This document shows, in pieces, positions 1 to 8,113 of a stretch of 64,000 bases of DNA; position 1 is the stretch's first letter; the number at the start of each line of letters is the position of its first letter. The DNA comes from Deinococcus yavapaiensis KR-236 (GTDB lineage Bacteria; Deinococcota; Deinococci; Deinococcales; Deinococcaceae), in contig NZ_QJSX01000017.1 of the NCBI RefSeq assembly GCF_003217515.1, forward strand, positions 1-64,000, read 5' to 3'. The position numbers were made by a program, and so were the translations under genes. Under the pieces are notes generated by a model. The model saw nothing but the letters and a program-made list of their open reading frames with translations, was not told the DNA's origin and made no database searches.

Positions 1-82
1 CGCTCGACGCCGAGGCGAGGCTGGTGGTGAGGGTGAGGGCGGCGAGGGCGGACAGGGCGAGCGTGCGGATCGTGCGGGTCAT
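1..82 (-). CDS. Exported protein, N-terminal fragment cut by window edge
   Basis: Only the first 27 codons lie in the window. The ATG at 82-80 follows AAGGAGA with a six-base spacer. The peptide begins MTRTIRT, then has a hydrophobic run of about 13 residues and an Ala-Ser rich end, which is a standard Sec signal peptide. It is transcribed divergently from the exported protein at 343. The function cannot be judged from the signal peptide alone. Confidence 0.7.
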   Translation of the reverse strand, partial: MTRTIRTLALSALAALTLTTSLASASS

Positions 83-342
83 GGGGAGTCTCCTTGGCGA
101 AGCGGTCTCGCTTCTGATGGAGACAGTGTCGCCGTGCCGTGTTCAAGCGCCGCGTACAAGATGTTCACGACTCGCGTGGGCCCATGCTCCTCGACGCCTT
201 CGGAGCGACGACTACTCAGGAATAAGTACGAGGGAGAAGGGCGGTCGTACCGAGTCCTCAGGGCGCGCGAACGGGAGGTCGGCGCGTACCTTGAGGTCAT
301 CAGCGAACGAAAGCACGAGCGCTGAAACAAAAGGAGCACGAC

Positions 343-690
343 ATGACCACCAAGACCCTGACCGCCTTCGCCACCCTCGCCGCCCTCGCTACCTTCACCT
401 CCGCGTCCGCTCACACCATCGAACAATTCCTCGACGCCGGGAGCGGCAGCAGCAGCAGTTTGACGGCCAAGTACCGCCCCATGCGCCCCGCCTTCAACGC
501 CGCCCTCTCGTACCGCTCGCCCGTGAACCACGCCAACGTGGTGCTCCAAGCGAAGACGCACCGCAAGTTCAGCGCGTTCTCGGCAGTCGTGAACATCACA
601 GCCAACACCATGACGAAGCGGTTCGAAGCGAGAACGGCGATCGCCGCGCAGGCGCGTGGCCCCATGCGATTCGCCAGCAAGTCGGTGTGA
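343..690 (+). CDS. Small exported basic protein, unknown function
   Basis: 115 residues. The ATG is preceded by AAGGAG at 331-336. Residues 1-23 form a Sec signal peptide (TALATFTSASA-like end, likely cleavage after Ala23, before HTIEQ). The mature part of about 92 residues has no cysteine, carries a short Ser run (GSGSSSSL), and is rich in Ala, Arg and Lys toward the C terminus. No catalytic motif or known domain is recognised. Third-position GC is high and in phase with the frame, so I treat it as a real gene. It may be cotranscribed with the 70-residue ORF at 741, 50 bases downstream. Confidence 0.75.
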   Translation: MTTKTLTAFATLAALATFTSASAHTIEQFLDAGSGSSSSLTAKYRPMRPAFNAALSYRSPVNHANVVLQAKTHRKFSAFSAVVNITANTMTKRFEARTAIAAQARGPMRFASKSV

Positions 691-740
691 CAATTCTTGT
701 CAGGTTACGCACGCATAGATCGACCAAAGGGGGAAGGATC

Positions 741-953
741 ATGACGGAACATCAAGTTCGAATGGCGCAAGAACACGGGATGCATCGCGTGGCAGATTTT
801 CAGCGGCAAGCGGCGTTGGAGCGGCAAGTCACTCGAGTGTCCCTGCGTTCGCGACTCGGTCGTGCGCTGGCCATGCTCGCCGAGCGCCTCGCCCCAGACA
901 TCTACGCGACGCCCGAGGTCAGCAGGCCCTCGGTGAAGGAGGCGGGCATTTGA
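741..953 (+). CDS. Hypothetical protein, 70 aa
   Basis: The ATG at 741 follows the purine-rich GGGGGAAGG, with a four-base spacer. The 70-residue product is charged and helical in character (MTEHQVRMAQEHGMHR start, many Arg, Gln and Ala), with no signal peptide, membrane segment or cysteine. It sits directly upstream of a strong intrinsic terminator, which supports it as the last gene of the 343-953 unit. I do not recognise a family; the short helical N-terminal stretch could mediate protein contacts, but nothing proves it. Confidence 0.55.
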   Translation: MTEHQVRMAQEHGMHRVADFQRQAALERQVTRVSLRSRLGRALAMLAERLAPDIYATPEVSRPSVKEAGI

Positions 954-974
954 CGCCGAACAATCGACGATACG

Positions 975-1011
975 AAGGAGGAGGGCGCCCGGTGGGCGCC
1001 CTCCTCCTTTT
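975..1011 (+). terminator. Intrinsic terminator after the 741 gene
   Basis: A perfect 16-bp stem (975-990 pairing with 994-1009) with a three-base GGT loop ends in TTTT (1008-1011). It lies 22 bases after the stop codon at 953. The A-rich left foot makes it usable in the other direction as well, but no convergent gene is seen. Confidence 0.85.
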
Positions 1012-1772
1012 ACACGCTGGGCGCGCCGAGGCGAATCTGCAGGCAGATGGGCGACGGAAGCTTCCCCGATCTCGACACTCTCGCCTTGGCCAAGAGCAGC
1101 TTGGTTTGGAGATCTCAGCCGCTCTAGGCTCGTACGGCCCGGACTCGGTCGAATTCGAGCGCGGAGCCGTCGCTTTGTCGCCTGTCCTCCACGGGGACAA
1201 CAGGTGCCTTCTCGCGGCTCATTGCAACACGAGTGCCGCATCGGCCTGAAGTCCTTCTAAGACGAACTTCAAGTGACTGGAACGCGCAAAACGGAGGAGC
1301 GTCGACTCAAGCCGACCAGCTTTCGTTGTCATGAGTGCCGATCAAGCCTCCCTTACCCAACACGAGTCCACCCACTCATCGGAAGGACGAGAGTGCAGAT
1401 GAGCTTCCAGAAAGCTTCGAGGGCGCTTCATGGCCAACGACAAGTGATCCGAGCGCTGCCCCACCTACACGCAATCGGCCCTCACGTACGGACGAACGAC
1501 CATTCGTTTCCGAGCGCTGACGTGATTCACGGACCCTGGAACGCAAACATCCAACACTCGATGCGGCCGTCACCCACGAACGCATGGCCGCTCGCTCAGA
1601 CGTGCTGGCGCCACCCGCCGCGCTGAGAACCACGACACCAACACGCCTCGAGGACGTCACACGATCCGCGTGAGCCCAACCCTTGATTGGCCGAGGCCGC
1701 AAGACCTCTTGACAACTCGCACTCTCGGCGCCGCGAGGCGCACCGTGCCCGAACGGGTACAGGAGGATCACT
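1012..1772. other. Gene-poor stretch
   Basis: No open frame here shows the codon bias of the neighbours. Frames open in both directions are short and lack ribosome binding sites. It probably contains the promoter of the 1773 gene, but I see no convincing -35/-10 pair. Confidence 0.5.
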
Positions 1773-2141
1773 CTGATTTCTTCGAGAACGATCGCTCTGG
1801 GTACATTCGAGTTAGGCTCCATCGCATGGGCGGCCAGCCCTCACTCCATCAACGCCACGGGTACCCTCAACAACGGGAGTGTCACCAGCAACTTCAAAGA
1901 GGCGGGCATCGGCGCGAACCAGAATATCGATGACACCTCGAGCGCCATGGGAACGGCCGTGTTCGCCTGCTTCACCCGCGGGGGCAACCACCCTCAAGAC
2001 AGCAAAAAGGAAGGCCCGAGCACGCTCAGCACCTCAGGTACGTTCAATTTCCTCCACATGACCGACGCGGGAATCGAACGAAGCTCGGTTCCCGGTATGC
2101 CTGTTTCCTTTGCCAACCCGGTCAGTGAGGCACGCGTATGA
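1773..2141 (+). CDS. Exported protein with non-AUG start, possibly 3'-degraded
   Basis: AGGAGG at 1761-1766 is followed by no ATG, GTG or TTG; the candidates are CTG 1773 or ATT 1776, six to nine bases downstream. The frame then reads a short basic start (ISSRT), a hydrophobic stretch and AWAA, resembling a signal peptide, and continues to TGA at 2139, about 122 residues. The mature part has FKEAGIGANQN and VFACFTRGGNHP, a pattern I associate with small exported proteins in which FK.xGLG and CxxxGG motifs are conserved; the expected second half after GTFNF looks unrelated. Its TGA overlaps the ATG of the response regulator (ATGA at 2138-2141). Confidence 0.45.
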   Translation: MISSRTIALGTFELGSIAWAASPHSINATGTLNNGSVTSNFKEAGIGANQNIDDTSSAMGTAVFACFTRGGNHPQDSKKEGPSTLSTSGTFNFLHMTDAGIERSSVPGMPVSFANPVSEARV

Positions 2142-2620
2142 ACGACGTGTCACGTCAGGCTGGACGAGCCTACCCTGAGGACGAGACGCATCCGTTCATC
2201 CTCGTGATCGAGGACAACGAGGCCGACAGCGACCTGCTGCGGCAAGCGTTCGCGTGCGTGACGTCACCGCGCATTCCGGTCGTGCTGCGCGTCGAGCACG
2301 ACGGCATGGCGGGCTTGGAGGCCGCGCGACACGTGCAGCCTCGCCTCATCCTGCTCGATCTTGGGCTGCCCACGCTCGACGGTCTGGAGGTGCTGCAAGC
2401 CCTCAAGGCGGACGCGTTGACGCAGAGCATCCCGATCATCGTGTTCACCGAGCAGGGCGCCGATGAACAAGTGATGGCCGCTTACCGCCGCTACGCCAAC
2501 GCGTACGTGCGGAAGGTCGGAACCTTCGACGAGATGTGCCGCGTCGTCGAGGCCGTGACGCGCTTCTGGCTCGGCTCGGTGCTGCTGCCCGGCGACGGAT
2601 GGCCTCGCGTACCGACTTGA
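2138..2620 (+). CDS. Single-domain response regulator
   Basis: 160 residues with a complete receiver domain and no output domain. Acidic pocket Glu25-Asp26 (VIEDNEAD), phosphoacceptor Asp74 in LILLDLGLP, Thr104 in IVFTEQ and Lys126 in YVRKV are all present. The layout, with N at the position after the acidic pair, resembles Rcp1-type receivers that pair with phytochrome-like or PAS/GAF kinases; a similar one lies at 62667. No kinase is adjacent here. The start is ATG 2138, preceded by GAGG; the four-base overlap with the preceding frame could allow translational coupling. It presumably relays phosphate or modulates a partner by direct binding in the cytoplasm. Confidence 0.88.
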   Translation: MNDVSRQAGRAYPEDETHPFILVIEDNEADSDLLRQAFACVTSPRIPVVLRVEHDGMAGLEAARHVQPRLILLDLGLPTLDGLEVLQALKADALTQSIPIIVFTEQGADEQVMAAYRRYANAYVRKVGTFDEMCRVVEAVTRFWLGSVLLPGDGWPRVPT

Positions 2621-2776
2621 GCGTGGTAGGACGAGAAACTGCACGGCTACGTTGCCTGCCCGCCGCCCTCTTGCGGCCGTCGCGGTATTGTCCTTCCTCG
2701 AGCGACGCCGAGACGCTCACGCTTCACGCGGTGTTCCGCTCGCACTCGCCGCGAACACCACCTCAGGTGTCCAGGG

Positions 2777-3103
2777 ATGTCCCCGGCATCCCGCCGTTTC
2801 ACATCGCCGGGTTTCGACGTCCACGCACCTCTGGACGGCTTCGATCTCGCGCGCGTCCAGATCTACGCGGATGGCACAGCGTGCGTGAGTCTCCTCGAGC
2901 TGCCACCACGCGGCTTCACGGTCGCCGTGGGCGAGCGGACGCTCGGTGACGTGCTCGGGCCGCGCCTCGTGCTGGCGCCGAGGGACGATTCCTGCCTCGT
3001 CGATCCGCGCAAGCTCGCCGAGGAGGACGGCCAACAAGCAAAGGACGCGGCCGAAGCCGCGCCCGTACGATCTCCAGCGCCTCGCCAACCTAGCGCAGCG
3101 TGA
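2777..3103 (+). CDS. Hypothetical protein, 108 aa
   Basis: The codons from about 2800 to 3040 have the strong third-position GC of real genes in this window, and the product (FDLARVQIYADGTACVS, then LVLAPRDDSCLVDPRKL) looks globular. The ATG at 2777 lacks a clear ribosome binding site, and the N-terminal 15 residues are less convincing, so the true start is uncertain. The C-terminal 25 residues are Ala/Pro/Glu rich. It converges with the gene at 3090 and overlaps its end by 14 bases. No family recognised. Confidence 0.5.
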   Translation: MSPASRRFTSPGFDVHAPLDGFDLARVQIYADGTACVSLLELPPRGFTVAVGERTLGDVLGPRLVLAPRDDSCLVDPRKLAEEDGQQAKDAAEAAPVRSPAPRQPSAA

Positions 3104-3452
3104 ACTCGTGATGCCGTTGCGTTTCGCTGTCGAAGAGCGTCACGTGACGCTGGTCCACCACGCTGTTGAAGTCCCGTCCGCTCAGCGCGTCACGGCCACT
3201 GAACGCGCGGTCTTGTAGTTGTAACGACAGCCGCGTTTCCGTGCCCCAGTCGTACAGTTCGTACTGTCCATCTCGGAAGGAGCCGCTGATGTTCACGCTG
3301 CGGTCGTCATCGTAGACGTTCGTCACGAGACCGATTCGCCCGGTGAAGTTCGTACTGCGGTCATCGTCGTGGCTACGAACTCCGAGGTACGCCCGATCGG
3401 CGAGAAGGGACGCGGCGATCAACGCGATGCCTTTGCGGGTGCTGGTCTGCAT
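3090..3452 (-). CDS. Exported or membrane-anchored protein with duplicated DDDRS motif
   Basis: 120 residues, ATG 3452, with GAGGTGA four bases upstream. The N terminus (TRKGIALIAASLLA) looks like a short signal or anchor segment. The body contains two copies of a DDDRSxNxxG motif about 20 residues apart (HDDDRSTNFTG and YDDDRSVNISG), then a Tyr/Asp-rich beta-like stretch and a polar end rich in Arg, Asp and His. The repeats suggest a small beta-structured protein. It is the third gene of the operon 4143 to 3090, eight bases after its neighbour. Function unknown. Confidence 0.7.
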   Translation of the reverse strand: MQTSTRKGIALIAASLLADRAYLGVRSHDDDRSTNFTGRIGLVTNVYDDDRSVNISGSFRDGQYELYDWGTETRLSLQLQDRAFSGRDALSGRDFNSVVDQRHVTLFDSETQRHHEFTLR

Positions 3453-3460
3453 ACGTCACC

Positions 3461-3871
3461 TCAACGCGTGAGTTGTTCGTTCACGAAAGTCCCGAAGTAA
3501 TCGATGCTGCTGGCTCCCGCTTGCTGAAACGCTTGCCGAAGTTGCTCTTTCACTCGGTGATCGTCGCGTGGCATGTCCACCAAGACCACCAAGTGTTCCC
3601 TTTGCAACGCCTCACGGTACTTCGTGATTTCGCGTTGCTCGTCCGTCATGCCTTGCGCGTTCCGCACGAGGCGCACCAGCAATCCACCACGGTGACCTCG
3701 GCTGTTCAACTGCCGAATTCCCATGGAGCCTTCCAGCACGCTCAAGTGTTTGGCGTTCATGCCCAGCGTGGCGAGCGTGTCACGTAATGCCGACACTTGC
3801 TCGGGTCGATTGAAAACGCCGTACAGTCTCGGGCGAGGAATCAACCCGAAATGCGAGACGCGCGCGCTCAC
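3461..3871 (-). CDS. Hypothetical protein, 136 aa, with ferredoxin-like character
   Basis: Starts with GTG 3871-3869, which overlaps the TGA of the upstream gene (GTGA), so translation is probably coupled. The sequence alternates predicted beta and alpha elements: LYGVFNRPEQVSALRDTL at the start resembles proteins that begin with a GVFxxxxxAxxAVxxL strand-helix unit, as in heat-shock or general-stress proteins of unknown mechanism. HLVVLVDMPRDDHRVKEQL in the second half looks like a repeat of that unit. No catalytic motif, no signal peptide, no cysteine. Middle gene of a three-gene operon. Confidence 0.7.
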   Translation of the reverse strand: MSARVSHFGLIPRPRLYGVFNRPEQVSALRDTLATLGMNAKHLSVLEGSMGIRQLNSRGHRGGLLVRLVRNAQGMTDEQREITKYREALQREHLVVLVDMPRDDHRVKEQLRQAFQQAGASSIDYFGTFVNEQLTR

Positions 3872-4143
3872 CGGCTCCCCTCGCTCGAGGTCTGTCTACG
3901 TCGGCGCGGCACTGGTAGAACCAGCGGCACCATCTTGCGGTACTTGAACGTCCGCATGGCCTCGTCGAAATGGTGGGCAGCGTCCCCGGATCGGCCTTCG
4001 TCGCGCCAGCGTTCGAGGTGGTCAGGCCGAACGCCGGGCGTCAAGAGCTTCGGCAGCTTCTTGAATGCTTGGCTTGCTCGACGCGCGGCACGCCGCGCGC
4101 TCAAAAGCAGCGCCGTGAGGTAGTTTTGTCGTGTGTGCTTCAT
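3868..4143 (-). CDS. Small basic protein, 91 aa, first gene of operon
   Basis: The ATG at 4143 is preceded by GGAGGGAAGAG, a very strong ribosome binding site, so I reject longer in-frame extensions. The N-terminal half is strongly basic (SARRAARRASQAFKKLPKLL) and amphipathic; the C-terminal part is charged and ends with an Arg cluster. No hydrophobic anchor. It could bind nucleic acid or an acidic surface, but no family is recognised. Its stop overlaps the GTG of the next gene by two bases. Confidence 0.65.
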   Translation of the reverse strand: MKHTRQNYLTALLLSARRAARRASQAFKKLPKLLTPGVRPDHLERWRDEGRSGDAAHHFDEAMRTFKYRKMVPLVLPVPRRRRQTSSEGSR

Positions 4144-4574
4144 CTCTTCCCTCCGTCCGCGAGGTGACCGCGGCGTCTGGGACGCACGACGCTGCGTCCG
4201 GTAATTCTGATCCCGGTTCGCGTGCCAAGCGAGCGTCGTTCGTTGAAGGACGAAAGCAGGAGGCTTCCGCTTGTCACAAGTCGTGATGCACTTCAACGTT
4301 CGATTCATGGTAAGCGCGCCTCCGACTTGCCATTCCCTTCGGGCTTCCGTTGTGAAGGAGTGGTAGGGTGTTTGGCCTGGACGATTCGGCATCGAACGGC
4401 TCGTCGCGGCCTACATCAGCGCCTCGCCCGTTTCCACGCTCGCATCCCTCGAGCAGCGCTCTTGCGGTACGCTTGATGCACCTCAGCACTCCTAATCGAG
4501 CGCGTCCATCTCATCGTGCATCGCCTTCGGACGCCACGCTCGGCCCCCACCGTTCGAAACACCGGAGGATCCGC
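4144..4574. other. Intergenic region between divergent units
   Basis: Holds the upstream regions of the operon at 4143 (minus strand) and the GNAT at 4575 (plus strand). No further gene with proper codon bias is visible, and I cannot fix a promoter on either strand. Confidence 0.5.
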
Positions 4575-5438
4575 ATGACGTCCAGCCAGTTCCATTTCGA
4601 TCCACAGATGGCCCCGCTCGACCTTCGAGTGCTCGTAGAGCAGCGCGACGCCTTCTATCAGCACACGCTCGACGGGTATCGAGCGCTGCCGCCGGACTTC
4701 CAGCAGCGAGCGGGCATCGAGCGCATCCCGTTCAGCGCGGGCGTCTTGCACTTGATGCGCGTGCTTCCCCTTCCGACGTTCAACTCGGTGCGCGGCTTCG
4801 GTCTTTCGGCGCCCGCCACGGAAGAGGACATTGCCGCCCTCCTCGCGACGGTGGACGCGTGCCGGGCGCCCGCGTGGGGCTTGGTCGTCGATCCTCGCAC
4901 GCGACCAGCCGACCTTCCCGTCATGCTCGAAGCGCACGGCATCCGAGAGGTGTACCGGCAGGTGGTGCTGTACGCTTCCGCGTCCACTGCACGCGCCGCC
5001 CTGGAGCTTCTGCCAGAGGGCGGACCCGTGGCGGTGGAGATCTCGCAGTCGAACGTGTCGGCGGCGGTCGCGCTTTTGATGTCGCAGTTCGGCATGCCCG
5101 CGTTGGCACAGGAGTTCCTCCCGCTCACCATGACGACGTTGGGGTGGAAGGGGTACGTCGTCGAGGAGGAGGACGGGCCGAGCAGCGCCGGATTCCTGAC
5201 CGTGTTGGAAGAGAGGGCGTTGCTGCACACGACCGCGACACGTCCGGAGAGTCGGGGGCGCGGCGGGCAGCGCGCACTCATCGCGAGGCGCTTACGGGAA
5301 GGCTTGACGTTGGGGTGCGAGCACTTTTTCGTGGACGTCACGGCCGGTGAAGTGAATACGAGCCGGCGGAACTTGGAGCGGATGGGCTTCCGCCCCGTCT
5401 TCGAGGTGGCGTACTTCACGAAGGCGAGCTCGAACTGA
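4575..5438 (+). CDS. GNAT-family acetyltransferase
   Basis: 287 residues; ATG 4575 with GGAGG at 4564-4568 decides the start over earlier in-frame codons. The length and layout fit a two-lobed GNAT: a degenerate N-terminal lobe (residues about 60-135) and an active C-terminal lobe with the acetyl-CoA pyrophosphate loop ESRGRGGQRAL near residue 223 and the terminal NLERMGFRPVFE strand typical of the fold. It is related in arrangement to the genes at 20386 and 45458, which share the GRG(G/A/V)Q motif and an upstream LPTFNSVRG-like segment. The substrate is unknown; acetylation of a small molecule or antibiotic is the usual role. Confidence 0.85.
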   Translation: MTSSQFHFDPQMAPLDLRVLVEQRDAFYQHTLDGYRALPPDFQQRAGIERIPFSAGVLHLMRVLPLPTFNSVRGFGLSAPATEEDIAALLATVDACRAPAWGLVVDPRTRPADLPVMLEAHGIREVYRQVVLYASASTARAALELLPEGGPVAVEISQSNVSAAVALLMSQFGMPALAQEFLPLTMTTLGWKGYVVEEEDGPSSAGFLTVLEERALLHTTATRPESRGRGGQRALIARRLREGLTLGCEHFFVDVTAGEVNTSRRNLERMGFRPVFEVAYFTKASSN

Positions 5439-5648
5439 TCGGAAGGGCGAGAAGGGCAGGACGAACCTTCGCTGACACGCAAACAATCGCGACGGGCGTA
5501 CTACAAGATTCCAGCTCTTCTGGAGCGGCGAGGTGCGCCGAAGGCAAACTGGGAACACTCGAACCGGCTTGCCTTCGTGCGCCAGCGAGGCAGATGACCT
5601 CGTGAGCGTCTGTCGTGGTCATCGGCTTTTCGTCACGCGCTTTTCGGG

Positions 5649-6464
5649 TTAGGCGCGAATGGCTTGTACGGTCAGCAGGTCGCTGTACACAATCGTCCTG
5701 CCGTCCTGCGCCTGATTGTTGTCCGACCAAAGCGCCGTCAAGTCACGTTTGAGCGCTGCTTGTCCAGCCTCGTCGAGAACGGCGAAGGCGCGGTTGGTGG
5801 GGCCGTAGTAAGTCGCGAAAAACTCGACCGTCCGCTCGGGCGAGAACGGATAGTCAAACTGGTACGAGCCGTGCGTCATCACAACGTCGCGCACCCGGTC
5901 GCCGAGACGCTCACGCACGGTGTCCTCGTTGCCCCACAACAACGGTGACGGCATCGGCGCGGGCGGCACATGCCGTCCGATCACCTTGAACATCTGACCG
6001 ATGAAGCAAGTCGGCGTCCAGTTGCCCATCACGATCCGCCCTCCTCGCCGGCACACACGCGTGAGCTCTTTCGCGACCAAATCCGGGCGGGGAGCGAACA
6101 TCGCCGCGAACAAACTCAGGACCACATCGAAACTCGCGTCAGGATATTGCAGGTCTTCCGCGTCCCCCTCTTCGAAGGTCACGTCGACCTGCTCTTTACG
6201 GGCCCGTTCACGCGCATGTTCGATCAGGTTCGTGGCGATGTCCACGCCCGTCACGATCGCGCCGGCTTGCGCGGCGGGAATCGCTGTCTGACCTGCACCG
6301 CACCCCACGTCGAGCATGCGCTCGCCGAGCTTGAGGTCGGCGCGCTTCAAAAACTCCAGCGCGCCGGGCAAAAGCGGCGTGGCGAAGGTGCTGTAGTCTC
6401 CGCTCATCCAGGTGGCTTTGAGGCGGGCCTTCAGGGCGTTCATGTCCGTCTGCGGCTGCGTCAT
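5649..6464 (-). CDS. Class I SAM-dependent methyltransferase
   Basis: 271 residues, ATG 6464 after AAGGAGGAG. The SAM-binding motif I is LDVGCGAGQ (residues 51-59), followed by GVDIATNLIEHA (motif post-I) and EEGDAEDLQYPDASFD. The C-terminal third holds FDYPFSPERTVEFFATYYGP, seen in many UbiE/MenG-like enzymes of unknown substrate. It has no membrane segment. It is transcribed away from the GNAT at 4575 and stands alone. Small-molecule C- or O-methylation is likely; the substrate cannot be deduced. Confidence 0.88.
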   Translation of the reverse strand: MTQPQTDMNALKARLKATWMSGDYSTFATPLLPGALEFLKRADLKLGERMLDVGCGAGQTAIPAAQAGAIVTGVDIATNLIEHARERARKEQVDVTFEEGDAEDLQYPDASFDVVLSLFAAMFAPRPDLVAKELTRVCRRGGRIVMGNWTPTCFIGQMFKVIGRHVPPAPMPSPLLWGNEDTVRERLGDRVRDVVMTHGSYQFDYPFSPERTVEFFATYYGPTNRAFAVLDEAGQAALKRDLTALWSDNNQAQDGRTIVYSDLLTVQAIRA

Positions 6465-6978
6465 TTGAACTCCTCCTTCTGGAATGCGGCTGCGGTCCGC
6501 CGAACGCCAGCGTTCGGGCCCGACAAAGAAGCGTCATGGTGGCCAAGCGTGACCGGATGCAAAGGGAGCGGGGATGGCCGGGCCGGTCACCGTGCTGGGA
6601 CTCGGGGCGCCGTCCGGGGCGGTACACGTCGGGAGTTCTCGATGACGACGATCCTCTGCTTCTGGATGGACGTGACGCTGGTCGGCGTGGCGGAGTTCGG
6701 CGCCGTTCGCGGCGGTGCCGCGTGCTCGATCGCTCTTCACGGATCAGCCACGGCGCTCGTTGCTCACCTGGGTTGAACAAGCCGCGCGGGCAAGCTCCTT
6801 GGACTTCCCTGTTGTCCGAGCCTCCGGAAATGACGGAGAACGGCGCGCGGGTCTTTGACAATTCATCTTAATTCGTGTGGACATCGCAATACTTCATCGG
6901 CGCGACAGCCAGTACTCACCTTTTCCCGGCGAAGCGCTTGTCGGGGAGACGCCGAGAATGGCCTCGACGACACCCGCG
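6465..6978. other. Degenerate intergenic region
   Basis: No intact gene. Around 6573 a short frame reads MAGPVTVLGLGA, which looks like the start of a Rossmann-fold dehydrogenase, but it breaks down after about 20 codons. I see this as a possible gene relic preceding the transposase relic. Confidence 0.35.
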
Positions 6979-7278
6979 AGGAAGACCGTAGGACAACGAC
7001 CGGGGATATTCGGCGGAGTTCAAACAAGAAGCCGGCCGGTTGGTCAAGCAAACCCGACGTCACGCTGGCGCGTCGCCCGAGACCTCGAACGTGGCGAGTC
7101 GCTGCTGCACGAGTGGGTGCGCGAACATCACCAATAGGGCGCGGCGGCCTTTCCGCAGTCATGCAAACCGCGGCTCAGCCCCAAGCAGCAAGAAATCAAG
7201 CGCCTGAAGCGGAAGAACGACATCTTGCCCCAGGAACGAGAAATCCCAAAACAAGCAGACGCGTTCTTCGCTCAGGAG
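6979..7278 (+). pseudogene. IS3-family transposase OrfA relic
   Basis: Pieces of OrfA appear in order but in different frames: YSAEFKQEAGRLVKQ near 7008-7052, DVTLAR near 7058, VARDLERGESLLHEWV near 7075-7122 followed by a TAG, then QEIKRLKRKNDILPQERE and ADAFFAQE to 7278. This is the helix-turn-helix plus leucine-zipper organisation of IS3/IS911 OrfA. At least two frameshifts and a stop inactivate it. No OrfB with the DDE catalytic core follows, and I could not define terminal inverted repeats, so only this segment of the element survives. Confidence 0.85.
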
Positions 7279-7401
7279 GTCCGGCCTTTTCGGTTCGAGT
7301 GAATCCGAAGAAACCCATCCCTCCCACCGCCATGCCTCCACCCATGAAGGGCGCCGGGAGGAATCACGGCCGAATCATGAGTTCCGGTGCACCCTGCACG
7401 T

Positions 7402-8064
7402 ATGACGCGCTCCACCGGTCCCGCCCGCGCCCACCCCTTACCGCCCCCGCTGGACTTCGGTTGGCGCATGCGCACCCTCGACACGGCACAAACCTCGTTG
7501 CATTTCCGCCGCGACGGCCTGATGGAACTCACCATCGACCACGCGCTCCTCAAGAACATTCATCCCGCCATGCTGCGCTGGTGGTTCGAAGGCGTCCACC
7601 TCGACATGCCCTACGCGGGCCGCGTGTATCCCCGCTACCGCGTGTGGCACCCGCGCGATCACATCGCGCTGACCAAACCACGCCTCGTCCGCGACGGCCG
7701 GGTGGGCGAAGGCGCGCACTTCCGCATCATGGAAGTTTTCGGACGTGACGAACGTTACCGAGTGGACTCCGTGGAGTACGTCGAGAAGCTCGATGACACC
7801 GGCATTCGCCTCGTGAAGTTCTTGGCGGGCGTGCCGGTCTTCAGCTTGGAGCACTGGTTCACGAGCGTCCCGGGCGGTACGCGGTACGAATCGCAAATGC
7901 TGGTCGGCACGTCGAGTCCGATGTTCCGGCGCGTCTTGAACGGCCTGCTCACGCGGCGCGTCTTTCCGGAAGCGATGGGCCGAGCGTGGTTGCGGCACAA
8001 CATCGAAGAAGTCGGGAACTTCGAGTTCTTCCTGCCGGACTTGTGGTCCACGCGGAGCATTTGA
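7402..8064 (+). CDS. PhlG-like (2,4-diacetylphloroglucinol hydrolase family) protein
   Basis: About 220 residues. HPAMLRWWFEG (residues 54-64), RYRVWHPRDHIAL (78-90) and a late LRHNIEEVGNFE (197-208) match the DAPG/phloretin hydrolase family. In PhlG the zinc is held by two His and two Glu, with the last pair spaced HxxxE; here His199 and Glu203 keep that spacing and His83/His87 are candidates for the first His. The family cleaves carbon-carbon bonds next to aromatic ketones. Start uncertain: ATG 7402 or GTG 7387, neither with a good ribosome binding site. No other phloroglucinol gene is nearby, so the real substrate may differ. Confidence 0.7.
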   Translation: MTRSTGPARAHPLPPPLDFGWRMRTLDTAQTSLHFRRDGLMELTIDHALLKNIHPAMLRWWFEGVHLDMPYAGRVYPRYRVWHPRDHIALTKPRLVRDGRVGEGAHFRIMEVFGRDERYRVDSVEYVEKLDDTGIRLVKFLAGVPVFSLEHWFTSVPGGTRYESQMLVGTSSPMFRRVLNGLLTRRVFPEAMGRAWLRHNIEEVGNFEFFLPDLWSTRSI

Positions 8065-8113
8065 AGTCGCGCCGCTGTGCGGGGCTTCCCGACGCGTCAG
8101 GGCCGGAAGCGAG

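Noticed and set aside
24..953. 309-codon frame running through two small genes
   Set aside because: Only the last 70 codons have a ribosome binding site and proper bias; the first part overlaps an exported protein with a clear signal peptide in another frame.
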